A DNA stretch of 19,224 bases. Origin: JBKPIY01 sp046730475 (GTDB taxonomy: Bacteria; Actinomycetota; Thermoleophilia; Solirubrobacterales; 70-9). The notes beneath the pieces were generated by a model. That model worked only from the letters and a program-made list of their open reading frames with translations, ran no database searches and was not told where the DNA came from. Location of the stretch: contig JBKPIY010000048.1 in assembly GCA_046730475.1 (NCBI GenBank), forward strand, positions 1-19,224, in the 5' to 3' direction. The position numbers and the translations under genes were made by a program. Of this stretch, positions 5,972 to 12,890 are shown in pieces. Each line of letters starts with the position of its first letter. The first letter of the stretch is position 1.

Positions 5972-5977
5972 ATATTA
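5972..5977 (-). promoter_or_regulatory. -10 box of the cysM promoter
   Basis: TAATAT on the minus strand is five of six bases of the -10 consensus and unusual in such GC-rich DNA. It ends 10 bases before GTG 5961, so the transcript would start within a few bases of the start codon. A poor -35 candidate (CTGACC, 6002-5997) has a long 19-base spacer. Confidence 0.5.
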
Positions 5978-5994
5978 CTTCAGAAAGTGAAGTA
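5976..5994. promoter_or_regulatory. AT-rich palindrome at the cysM promoter
   Basis: TACTTCA (5976-5982) and TGAAGTA (5988-5994) are perfect inverted repeats around GAAAG. The palindrome overlaps the upstream edge of the cysM -10 box and would cover the -10/-35 spacer, which suits a repressor operator for cysM. It also lies just 5 bases after the stop of the ABC ATPase gene, so a terminator stem for that operon is an alternative. No T-run is present. Confidence 0.45.
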
Positions 5995-5998
5995 GTGG

Positions 5999-6769
5999 TC
6001 AGTGTTCGGTGACGAGACCGAGGAAGCGCCGGGTGCGTTCGTGCTTCGGGTTGTCGAGGCACTGACTGGGCTTCCCCTGCTCGACGATCACTCCCTGGTC
6101 CATGAACACGACCTTGTCGCCGACGTCGCGGGCGAACCCGAGCTCGTGGGTGACGACGATCATCGTCATTCCCTCCAGCGCCAGCGCGCGCATCACGTCG
6201 AGCACCTCTTTGACGAGCTCGGGGTCGAGCGCCGAGGTGGGCTCGTCGAACAGCATCAGCTTCGGGTCCATCGCCATCGCGCGGGCGATCGCGACCCGCT
6301 GCTGCTGACCGCCTGAGAGCCGGTTCGGGTACTCGTCGATCTTGTCCTCGAGCCCGACTCGGCGCAGGAGCTCGTGCGCGCGCTCGAGCGCGGGGCGTTT
6401 CCGCATACCCTTGACCCGCGTCGGCGCCTCGATCACGTTCTCGCTCACGGTCATGTGTGGGAACAGGTTGAAGCGCTGGAAGACCATTCCGATCTCGGCG
6501 CGGTCCTTCGCCACCTCGGACTCCCGCTGCTCGTAGAGCTTGTTACCGGACTGTCGGTAGCCGACCAGCGCTCCGTCCACCCAGAGGCGGCCGCCGTCGA
6601 TCTTCTCCAGGTGGTTGATGCAGCGGAGGAAGGTCGACTTCCCGGATCCGGAGGGGCCGAGCAGGCAGGTCACCTCGCTGGGCGCCACCTCGAGTGAGAA
6701 GCCCTTCAGGACCTCGAGTCGCCCGAAGCGCTTGCGGACGCTTTCCGCTTTCACCATCGGCTCGGTCAT
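5999..6769 (-). CDS. Polar-amino-acid ABC transporter, ATP-binding protein (GlnQ/HisP type)
   Basis: 256 residues. Walker A GPSGSGKS (38-45), Q-loop glutamine in GMVFQRFNLFPH (Q98), signature LSGGQQQR (151-158), Walker B LMLFDEPTSALDPE (171-184) and an H-loop VVTHELGF are all intact. VFQxFNLFPH and the FLGLVTEH end are typical of the polar-amino-acid (PAAT) group. There is a small insertion after strand 3 (GYRQSGNKLYEQRESE, about 70-85), also seen in some members. ATG 6769 overlaps the permease stop by four bases (ATGA). It powers the permease and lipoprotein encoded immediately upstream. Cystine is an attractive substrate given the neighbouring cysM, but this is a guess. Confidence 0.93.
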   Translation of the reverse strand: MTEPMVKAESVRKRFGRLEVLKGFSLEVAPSEVTCLLGPSGSGKSTFLRCINHLEKIDGGRLWVDGALVGYRQSGNKLYEQRESEVAKDRAEIGMVFQRFNLFPHMTVSENVIEAPTRVKGMRKRPALERAHELLRRVGLEDKIDEYPNRLSGGQQQRVAIARAMAMDPKLMLFDEPTSALDPELVKEVLDVMRALALEGMTMIVVTHELGFARDVGDKVVFMDQGVIVEQGKPSQCLDNPKHERTRRFLGLVTEH

Positions 6770-7758
6770 CGGTGCTCCTCCCCGCCGGGGATCCGCGCGC
6801 CCGGCGCCTTGTCGAGGATCTCCTCGGGCCCGACGTGGCGAGGCCAGAAGTTCTCCCGAATCCGCTGGAAGGGGGTCAGCGCCTGTGCGCGGGTGGCGCC
6901 CCGGCCGAAGTGGCGCTCGATGTAGTACTGGCCGACCGTCAACACTGAGGTGAAGACGAGGTACCAGGCGCTGGCGACGAGCAGGAGCTGGATGATCTTG
7001 TAGTTGACGGCGTAGATCAGCTGGGCGCTGTAGAGCAGGTCGCCGAGGGCGATGAAGGCGACCAGCGAGGTCGTCTTCAACATCGAGATCGTCTCGTTGC
7101 CCGTCGGCGGGATGATCACCCGCATCGCCTGCGGCAGGACGATCCGGCGCATCGTCTGCAGCCGGGTCATCCCGAGCGATTGCGCTGCCTCGGTCTGGCC
7201 CTCCTCCACCGAGATGATCCCGGCGCGCACGATCTCCGACATGTAGGCGCCCTCATTGAGGCCGAGGCCGAGCATGCCGGCGACGAACGGTGTGATCAGT
7301 TTAGTGCCGTCCAGGTGCACGAATTGGGGGCCGAACGGGATCCCGAGCCCGATCGACGGGTAGAGGGCGGCGATGTTGTTCCAGAGCAGGATCTGGACGA
7401 GCACCGGGGTCCCGCGAAAGAACCAGATGTAGAACCAGCTCGTCGTCTTCAGCAGGGGATTCGGCGAGAGCCTCAGCAGCGCCAGAATGATCCCGAGGAC
7501 GATCCCGATCACCATCGCCAGGACCGTCAGCTCCAGCGTGATCCTGATCCCGTCGATGATGCGGCTGTCGAAGAGGAAGTCACCGACCACGTCCCACTCG
7601 AAGCGGGGATTGGTCGCCACCGACTTGATCAGGGCGGCTACGAGGACCGCCACGATCGCGGCCGCTAGCCAGCGGCCGTAGTGGCGGACGGGGACCGCCT
7701 GAATCTCGTCAGGCGGTCTCGTCCGCGTCTTCTCTTCGGTCGCGCCGGCTGATTCCAC
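6766..7758 (-). CDS. Polar-amino-acid ABC transporter, permease (HisM type)
   Basis: 330 residues, longer than the usual ~220. An N-terminal extension carries an extra helix (WLAAAIVAVLVAALI, about 30-44). Then comes the HisM-type core beginning IIDGIRITLELTVLAMVIG. The EAA coupling motif that docks on the ATPase is EAAQSLGMTRLQTMRRIVLPQA. A ~40-residue cytoplasmic tail follows the last helix. GTG 7758 is 18 bases after the stop of the binding protein gene, and the stop overlaps the ATPase start, so the three form one operon. Substrate is not determinable. Confidence 0.92.
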   Translation of the reverse strand: MESAGATEEKTRTRPPDEIQAVPVRHYGRWLAAAIVAVLVAALIKSVATNPRFEWDVVGDFLFDSRIIDGIRITLELTVLAMVIGIVLGIILALLRLSPNPLLKTTSWFYIWFFRGTPVLVQILLWNNIAALYPSIGLGIPFGPQFVHLDGTKLITPFVAGMLGLGLNEGAYMSEIVRAGIISVEEGQTEAAQSLGMTRLQTMRRIVLPQAMRVIIPPTGNETISMLKTTSLVAFIALGDLLYSAQLIYAVNYKIIQLLLVASAWYLVFTSVLTVGQYYIERHFGRGATRAQALTPFQRIRENFWPRHVGPEEILDKAPGARIPGGEEHR

Positions 7759-7776
7759 GGCGCCGGGTCCTCCCGT

Positions 7777-8712
7777 TTAGCTTGGCGGCACGTTCGTGGG
7801 GTTGATCTGCGGGTTCGAGATCGCTCCCTGCTGGAGCCCCCAGTACGCCAGGATCTTGCTGTAGGTGCCGTCCGCGATCACGGCCTTCATCGCGCCGAGC
7901 ACCGGCTGCGCCAGACCGCTGCCCTTCGGCATCGCGATGCCGTAGGCCGCGGCGCCGTACGGGCTTCCGGACAGCTTGAACAGGCCGTTGGACTGCTCGA
8001 CGAGGTAGGCCGCGGGCGGCGAGTCGGCCATCCCGACCTCGGCCCGCCCGCTCGAGATCGCCAGGTTCGCGCCGTTCTGGTCGGGGAACACGCTCAGCGT
8101 AACCCCCGACTTGCCCTCCGCCTTGCACTTACTGTCCTGCGCGGTCGCGTCGGCGGCCTGGGTCGTGCCGCGCTCGGCCGCGACCGAATGCCCGCAGAGG
8201 TCGGCCAGGGAAGTGATGTTCGGACCCCCGGACACCTTCACGTAGAAGGAGGTTCCCGCGGTCAGATAGCTGACGAAGTCGACCGTCTTCTCGCGCTCCT
8301 TCGTGATCGTGAAGGAGGACATTCCGAGGTCGTACTTGTTGGCGGCGAGACCCGGGAGGATCGCGTCGAAGGTCACGTTCTTGACGTCGGCGTTCAGGCC
8401 CATCACCTGGGCCAAGGCCTTGGCGAGATCGGCGTCCATCCCGATCACGGTGGAACCGTTCGAGGCGATGAACTCGTCGGGCGGGTAGGTTGCGTCGGCC
8501 GCGACCGAGAGCGTGCCGCTCGATTTGACCGACTCCGGCACCTGGGACGCGATGCTCTGGTCGACCGGGACATTGATGCCCGGGGTCGCGGTCAGTGGCG
8601 CGGTCGTCGTTCCGCCGTTGTTGTTGCCGCCGCCGCAGCCGGCAACCACCGCGACGCTCGCCACGGCGACACAAGCCGCTAGCCCGATCCTCAGGCTACG
8701 GGTCGCTTTCAT
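7777..8712 (-). CDS. Amino-acid ABC transporter substrate-binding lipoprotein (SBP_bac_3 family)
   Basis: 311 residues. A lipoprotein signal peptide ends in the lipobox VAGC, with Cys26 as the lipidated residue, followed by a Gly/Asn/Thr-rich linker. The family-3 binding fold starts at GTLSVAADATYPPDEFI and includes GMDADLAKALAQ, the DLGMSSFTITKEREKTVDFV block and KILAYWGL near the end. Two cysteines about 30 residues apart (LADLCGH and DSKCKAEG) may form a disulfide outside the cell. A very good Shine-Dalgarno (AGGAGGAA, 8721-8728) lies 8 bases before ATG 8712. It captures the substrate for the permease encoded next and, because the divergent transporter set lacks its own binding protein, may serve that one too. 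Confidence 0.93.
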   Translation of the reverse strand: MKATRSLRIGLAACVAVASVAVVAGCGGGNNNGGTTTAPLTATPGINVPVDQSIASQVPESVKSSGTLSVAADATYPPDEFIASNGSTVIGMDADLAKALAQVMGLNADVKNVTFDAILPGLAANKYDLGMSSFTITKEREKTVDFVSYLTAGTSFYVKVSGGPNITSLADLCGHSVAAERGTTQAADATAQDSKCKAEGKSGVTLSVFPDQNGANLAISSGRAEVGMADSPPAAYLVEQSNGLFKLSGSPYGAAAYGIAMPKGSGLAQPVLGAMKAVIADGTYSKILAYWGLQQGAISNPQINPTNVPPS

Positions 8713-8772
8713 TTCAGTGCTTCCTCCTCGTCTTGTGAGCCAGCCCTCGGCGGGCTCGTCGAGAGCACTGAG

Positions 8773-8778
8773 AAGATA
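8773..8778 (-). promoter_or_regulatory. Possible -10 box for the ABC operon
   Basis: On the minus strand TATCTT lies about 60 bases before ATG 8712, leaving room for a leader with the strong Shine-Dalgarno at 8721-8728. The same hexamer precedes the gene at 18221. No -35 is visible. The 154-base divergent region (8713-8866) otherwise shows only the AGGAGG-type ribosome site at 8857-8864 for the plus-strand permease; I could not place a plus-strand promoter. Confidence 0.3.
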
Positions 8779-8866
8779 TCGGTTCCCCGCCTGATCATCC
8801 TGCGGCAGCCCGGAGGCAACGGGGTGACTGGCTGGATTCTTCCCGGAAGCGACCCCAGGAGGAGAG

Positions 8867-9607
8867 ATGGACGTCTTCCTTCACCAGTACTTCGACTTCA
8901 ACGTCGTCGGCGACCACCTCTCGGAGATTCTCAGGGGTTTCGGGACGACCCTCGAGCTGTCGGTCGTGGGTGGGGTGCTGGCTCTGGTCTGGGGTCTGAT
9001 CCTCGCCGCCCTCCGGCAGACGCCGGGTAGGGCCGGTGCGCCGGTGCGGCTCCTGACGATCGCCTATGTCGACGTCTTGCGCGGGGTGCCGCTTCTGGTG
9101 ATCATCTTGATGATCTCCGGGAGCCTGCCGGTCATCTTCACCGGCAGCCTCAGCTTCATCGGGATGCCTCAGTGGTTCGGAAAGCCCGATCCCTTCTGGT
9201 ATGGGGTGATGGCGATCACCCTTGCCTACGGCGCCTACATGGCCGAGGTCTACCGAGCGGGGATCGAGGCCGTTCCCGGTGGGCAAACGGAGGCTGCCCG
9301 CTCGCTCGGAATGAGCCGCGCCCAGGCGGTGCGATACGTGATCTTGCCCCAGGCGACGCGCGCGGTGATCCCCCCGCTTCTGAACGACCTGATCGCCCTG
9401 ATCAAGGACACCCCCCTGGTCCTGGTGATCTCGGCCAACGAGGTCGTGCGCGTGAGCAGCGACATCCAGGCGGAGAGTCTCAATGTCTCCGCGCTCACCA
9501 TGGCTGCCGTTCTCTTCTTGACCGTGACCCTCCCGCTCGCTCGGATGGTCGATCGTCTGACCCCGATCCAGCAGGCCAAGTACCAGCGCGGGATCGTGGG
9601 GGCCTAG
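8867..9607 (+). CDS. Polar-amino-acid ABC transporter, permease (second set)
   Basis: 246 residues, normal length for a HisM/GlnP-type permease. It begins FGTTLELSVVGGVLALVWGLI, has DVLRGVPLLVIILMI, YGAYMAEVYRAGIEAVPGG and the EAA motif EAARSLGMSRAQAVRYVILPQA, then a final helix in LTMAAVLFLTVTLPLARMV. ATG 8867 follows AGGAGGAG at good distance. It is transcribed away from the first transporter and is followed after 12 bases by its ATPase gene. It differs clearly from the permease at 6766-7758 (no N-terminal extension, different loops), so the two sets look like distinct transporters rather than a recent duplication. Substrate unknown. Confidence 0.92.
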   Translation: MDVFLHQYFDFNVVGDHLSEILRGFGTTLELSVVGGVLALVWGLILAALRQTPGRAGAPVRLLTIAYVDVLRGVPLLVIILMISGSLPVIFTGSLSFIGMPQWFGKPDPFWYGVMAITLAYGAYMAEVYRAGIEAVPGGQTEAARSLGMSRAQAVRYVILPQATRAVIPPLLNDLIALIKDTPLVLVISANEVVRVSSDIQAESLNVSALTMAAVLFLTVTLPLARMVDRLTPIQQAKYQRGIVGA

Positions 9608-9619
9608 TCGTTGGAACCG

Positions 9620-10354
9620 ATGTTGACCTTGAGGGGGATCCATAAGCGCTTCGGCGAGCGCGAGGTGCTGAAGGGCATCGATCTGGAGGTCGGCCGCAGT
9701 GAGGTGGTGTGCGTGCTCGGGCCAACCGGGTCGGGCAAGAGCTCCCTGCTTCGCTGCATCAACCTCCTGGAGCCGCCTGACGAGGGGACGATCCTGCTGG
9801 AGGGCAAGAAGATCACGGGCTCGGACACCGCCGGCGATCTCGGCTTCGTCCGCCGCCGGGTGGGGATCGTGTTCCGGCAGCTCACCCTGTTCGCGCACAA
9901 GAGCGCGATCGAGAACGTCGCTCTGGCGCAGCAGAAGGTCCTGAAGCGGGGCGAGGGCGAGTCGCGGACGAACGCCGCGGCGCTGCTGAAGCGCGTCGGC
10001 CTCGCGGACCAGCTCGAGGAATATCCCGAGCGGCTCACGGGCGGGCAGCAGCAGCGGGTCGCGATCGCCCGGGCGTTGGCGATGGACCCGCACCTGATGC
10101 TTTTCGACGAGGTCACCAGCGCGTTGGACCCCGAGCTGGTCAAGGAGGTGCTCGACGTGATCCGAAAGCTCGCGGACGAGGGCATGACGATGATCGTGGT
10201 CACCCACGAGACGGGGTTTGCGCGCGAGGTCGGCGACCGGGTGGTCCTCATGGACGACGGCGAGATCGTCGAGGAGGGCGAGCCGGAGGAGGTGCTCGAC
10301 CGCCCCAAGGAGGAGCGGACGAAGCGCTTCCTCGGCCTCGTCCTGAAGCACTGA
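9620..10354 (+). CDS. Polar-amino-acid ABC transporter, ATP-binding protein (second set), unusual Q-loop
   Basis: 244 residues from ATG 9620. Walker A GPTGSGKS (34-41), signature LTGGQQQR (139-146), Walker B LMLFDE (159-164) and H-loop VVTHETGF are present. Two usually fixed positions differ: the Q-loop reads GIVFRQLTLFAH, with Arg86 where Gln is expected and Gln one place later, and the residue after the catalytic Glu is Val165 instead of Pro. TTG 9611, in frame three codons earlier, is an alternative start; ATG fits the family start better. Neither has a convincing Shine-Dalgarno. It partners the permease just upstream. Activity is likely, since the Walker and signature residues are kept, but coupling may be altered. 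Confidence 0.9.
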   Translation: MLTLRGIHKRFGEREVLKGIDLEVGRSEVVCVLGPTGSGKSSLLRCINLLEPPDEGTILLEGKKITGSDTAGDLGFVRRRVGIVFRQLTLFAHKSAIENVALAQQKVLKRGEGESRTNAAALLKRVGLADQLEEYPERLTGGQQQRVAIARALAMDPHLMLFDEVTSALDPELVKEVLDVIRKLADEGMTMIVVTHETGFAREVGDRVVLMDDGEIVEEGEPEEVLDRPKEERTKRFLGLVLKH

Positions 10355-10382
10355 GGCAGCCGGCGAAGCGGCGGGGCCCTGG

Positions 10383-10388
10383 CATACT
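10383..10388 (+). promoter_or_regulatory. -10 box before the first glycosyltransferase
   Basis: CATACT resembles the actinobacterial -10 and ends 8 bases before GTG 10397, so transcription would start at or next to that codon. This supplies a promoter for the plus-strand glycosyltransferases, independent of the ABC genes that end at 10354. No -35 seen. Confidence 0.35.
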
Positions 10389-10396
10389 GGCCCGCC

Positions 10397-10420
10397 GTGC
10401 ACGAGGAGCCCTGTAGGTGA
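10397..10420 (+). other. Leaderless micro-ORF ending on the glycosyltransferase start codon
   Basis: GTG 10397 reads seven codons (VHEEPCR) and stops at TGA 10418-10420, which overlaps the GTG start at 10417. The micro-ORF contains GAGGAG (10403-10408), the ribosome site for the next gene. A -10 box ends 8 bases before it. If translated, it would couple ribosomes into the glycosyltransferase gene. There is no evidence that the peptide has a function. Confidence 0.25.
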
Positions 10421-11922
10421 CGGAGCAGGCCGACGAAGGGCTGATCGCGAAGCTCGAGATCGGCCCTCCAGACCGGCTCGCGGTCGGTCGCGGCACCGCG
10501 TTCGTGGTCGCGGGCTACGCCTACCACCCCGGGGCTGATACCAGGGGGCTCGCCGTCGAGGTGGGAGGCGTGCGCACCGGTGCCTCCCACATCCGGATGC
10601 CCCGCGCGGACGTGTTCGATCGCCTCGGCAAGGAGGGGGCGGTGTTCGGCCAGAGCCTCGACGGGGCCGGGCGGGTCGCCTACCGCAGCGGGTTCGTCGC
10701 GGTACCGACCGTGGCGCCGCGCGAGCGCCTCGAGGAAGCCGAGGTTCGCCTGGTGGCGACGCTCGCCGACGGGCGTGAGGCGAGGGCGTCGCTCGGTCGC
10801 CTCCGCCTCGACCCGGCGCTCGAGCGCCCCGACGCCTCGGAGCCGGTCTTCCCCCGCACCGGCGGCGCGCGGGTCGCGATCTGCATGGCCACCTACAACC
10901 CCCCGCCGGAGCTGCTCCAGCGCCAGCTCGACTCGCTCAGAAAGCAGACGCACCGCAACTGGGTGTGCGTGATCAGCGACGACCATTCCCGCTCCGAGCT
11001 CTACCGGGCGCTGCTCGATGAGGTCGGCGGTGACGATCGCTTCGCCGTCTCCGGCAACGATCGCCGGCTGGGCTTCTACGGCAACTTCGAGCGGGCCCTG
11101 GCCATGGTCCCGCCCTCGGCCGACTACGTGACGCTCTGCGATCAGGACGACCGCTGGAACCCCGACAAGCTCGAGCTGTTGCTGGGGCGGATGGACGAGG
11201 GTGTCGAGCTCGCCTATAGCGACGCTCGAATCGTCGACCCCGAGGGACGGGTGATCCACCCGTCCTACTGGACCGCGCGCCCGACGAACTACGAGAACCT
11301 CGGCTCGCTTCTGATCGCCAACACGGTCACCGGGGCGGCCTCCCTGTTCAGGCGTCAGCTACTCGAGGACCTGCTTCCCTTCCCCCCGCGGGTGGGCAAT
11401 CCCTACCACGACCACTGGCTCGCGCTGGTGGCACTCGCCCGGGGACGGATCGCCTACGTCGAGGAGCCCCTCTACGACTACGTCCAGCACGAGGGGGCCG
11501 TGATCGGCCATGCCGGAGCCAACCCCGCGGTTCCGTCGCTCCGTCGCAGGCTGCTCGACCGGGTGCACGTGCTCGCGACGGCCGCGATGACCGTCTACTA
11601 CTACGGCTGGACCCAGAAGCGGCTCTTCGGTGAGGTCCTGCGGCTCCGCTGCTGGGACAGGATGGCGGCTCGCAAACGCCGCGCCTTGCGCCGCTTCCTC
11701 TCCTCCGACACCAGCATCGGTGGCCTCGTCTGGCTGCTCGGCCGCCGGGTGCGGCGCCTCTGGGGACGCACGGAGACCATGGACCTCGAGGCGCACCTGG
11801 GCGGGGGAATCCTCTGCCGGCGAATCGTCTCGCTGGCGGCCGGGCGGCGGCGTCCGTCGCGCGTGCTGAGGGCGGACGCGAGGATTCCCCCCGATCCGGC
11901 GGGGCAGGAGACGAGGCGATGA
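10417..11922 (+). CDS. GT2 family glycosyltransferase with extra N-terminal domain
   Basis: 501 residues. Residues ~150-390 form a GT-A glycosyltransferase-2 domain: RVAICMATYNPP at the nucleotide-sugar fold start, VISDDHS, and CDQDDRW with the DxD-like metal site (242-245), then NTVTGAASLFRRQLL and YHDHWLALVALARG. That order recalls rhamnosyl- and galactosyltransferases of polysaccharide synthesis. The first ~145 residues are a separate beta-rich-looking domain (VGRGTAFVVAGYAYHP...RVAYRSGFVAVPTV) that I cannot name. The C-terminal 110 residues are basic and may lie along the membrane; there is no clear transmembrane helix. GTG 10417 has GAGGAG 8 bases upstream. The stop overlaps the ATG of a micro-ORF. 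Donor and acceptor sugars are unknown. Confidence 0.85.
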   Translation: MTEQADEGLIAKLEIGPPDRLAVGRGTAFVVAGYAYHPGADTRGLAVEVGGVRTGASHIRMPRADVFDRLGKEGAVFGQSLDGAGRVAYRSGFVAVPTVAPRERLEEAEVRLVATLADGREARASLGRLRLDPALERPDASEPVFPRTGGARVAICMATYNPPPELLQRQLDSLRKQTHRNWVCVISDDHSRSELYRALLDEVGGDDRFAVSGNDRRLGFYGNFERALAMVPPSADYVTLCDQDDRWNPDKLELLLGRMDEGVELAYSDARIVDPEGRVIHPSYWTARPTNYENLGSLLIANTVTGAASLFRRQLLEDLLPFPPRVGNPYHDHWLALVALARGRIAYVEEPLYDYVQHEGAVIGHAGANPAVPSLRRRLLDRVHVLATAAMTVYYYGWTQKRLFGEVLRLRCWDRMAARKRRALRRFLSSDTSIGGLVWLLGRRVRRLWGRTETMDLEAHLGGGILCRRIVSLAAGRRRPSRVLRADARIPPDPAGQETRR

Positions 11923-11948
11923 CCGCCGGCCTCGAGCGCACGCGGTGA
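11919..11948 (+). other. Micro-ORF bridging two glycosyltransferase genes
   Basis: ATG 11919 overlaps the TGA of the upstream gene (ATGA), reads nine codons (MTAGLERTR) and stops at TGA 11946-11948, overlapping the GTG start of the next gene (11945). It may simply hand ribosomes from one gene to the next, since the two main frames do not themselves overlap. Alternatively the arrangement is chance. Confidence 0.25.
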
Positions 11949-12850
11949 GCGCTCCGCGCCTCGATCTGGTGATCGTCGCCTTCCGCAGCCGGGAGCTCCT
12001 CCGCGCCTGCCTCGATTCGATCCGCGCGAATCCGCCGGAGGGCGGAGCGCGGGTGGTGGTCGTCGACAACGCCTCCGCGGACGGGACGGCGGAGATGGTC
12101 GCCCGCGAGTTTCCCGAGGTCGAGTTGATCGCCAACGACCGCAACCTCGGCTTCGCCGCGGCCAGTAACCGGGGGATCGCCTCGGGAAGCGCGGAATGGG
12201 TCCTGTTGCTCAACCCGGACACCCGGATAACCCCCGGCTCCCTCGACGTGGCGCTGGCCGCGTTCGACGAGCGCCCCCGGGTCGGAGTCGTCGGAGTGCG
12301 GCTCGAGCGCCCCGACGGCTCCTTCGACCACGCCGCCAAGCGCTCCTTCCCCACCCCGCTGAGCGCCCTCGGGCACTTCACGGGAGTGGGTCGGCACCCC
12401 GCCGCCCGCGGGGCGCTCGCCGCCTACCGCGCCCCGGGCGTCGACGCGGGACCCGTCGACGCCGTCAACGGTGCCTTCATGTTGATTCGGCGCGAGGCCC
12501 TCGACCAGGTGGGCGGGCTCGACGAGGGCTACTGGATGTACATGGAGGATCTCGACCTCTGCTACCGGCTCGCCGAGGCCGGCTGGACGACCTTCTACGA
12601 GCCGGGGGCGACCGTTATCCACCACAAGGGCGGGACAACCGGCGCCAACCGCGCCCTCCGGCTCAACTGCGCCTTTCACCGTGGCATGTATCGCTTCTAT
12701 CGCCAGCACTACGCGGCCGAGCGCCCGTGGCCGGTGAACGTCGCCGTCTACCTCGGAATCGGGGTGAAACTGGCGATCTCGGCGATCGGAAGCGCGCTCG
12801 GCCGCGGGCTCGCCCGGATGCGGCTGAGGCGCCCGGCGACGGGCGAGTAG
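11945..12850 (+). CDS. GT2 family glycosyltransferase (rhamnosyltransferase-like)
   Basis: 301 residues. A clean WbbL-type GT2: DLVIVAFRS at the start, VVVVDNASADGTAEMV (37-52), NDRNLGFAAASNRGI, LLLNPDTRI with the metal-binding Asp (87-95), DAVNGAFMLIRREAL (172-186) and GYWMYMEDLDLCYRL (195-209) holding the catalytic-region acidic residues. A weakly hydrophobic stretch near the C-terminus (VAVYLGIGVKLAISAIGSALG) may touch the membrane. Relatives add rhamnose to lipid-linked intermediates for cell-wall or exopolysaccharide; the actual sugar is not known here. It is co-transcribed with the gene before it and ends 40 bases from the convergent GT2 gene. Confidence 0.9.
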   Translation: MSAPRLDLVIVAFRSRELLRACLDSIRANPPEGGARVVVVDNASADGTAEMVAREFPEVELIANDRNLGFAAASNRGIASGSAEWVLLLNPDTRITPGSLDVALAAFDERPRVGVVGVRLERPDGSFDHAAKRSFPTPLSALGHFTGVGRHPAARGALAAYRAPGVDAGPVDAVNGAFMLIRREALDQVGGLDEGYWMYMEDLDLCYRLAEAGWTTFYEPGATVIHHKGGTTGANRALRLNCAFHRGMYRFYRQHYAAERPWPVNVAVYLGIGVKLAISAIGSALGRGLARMRLRRPATGE

Positions 12851-12854
12851 CCCA

Positions 12855-12869
12855 CCCCGCGCGCCGGGG
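12855..12869. terminator. Hairpin between convergent glycosyltransferase genes
   Basis: CCCCG (12855-12859), CGCGC, CGGGG (12865-12869) is a perfect 5-base stem in the 40-base gap between two convergent genes, a position where a two-way terminator is expected. There is no T-run on either strand. Confidence 0.35.
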
Positions 12870-12890
12870 CAACGGCGGCGCCCGCCCGGC

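Noticed and set aside
8795..10402. Minus-strand open frame of 535 codons opposite the second transporter
   Set aside because: No domain resemblance, and it is antisense to a permease with an EAA motif and an ATPase with Walker motifs.
9604..11259. Long minus-strand open frame (551 codons) opposite the ABC ATPase and glycosyltransferase
   Set aside because: It lies antisense to two genes with clear family motifs, has no recognisable domain, and its long Arg/Gly/Pro-rich content is what GC-rich antisense frames give.
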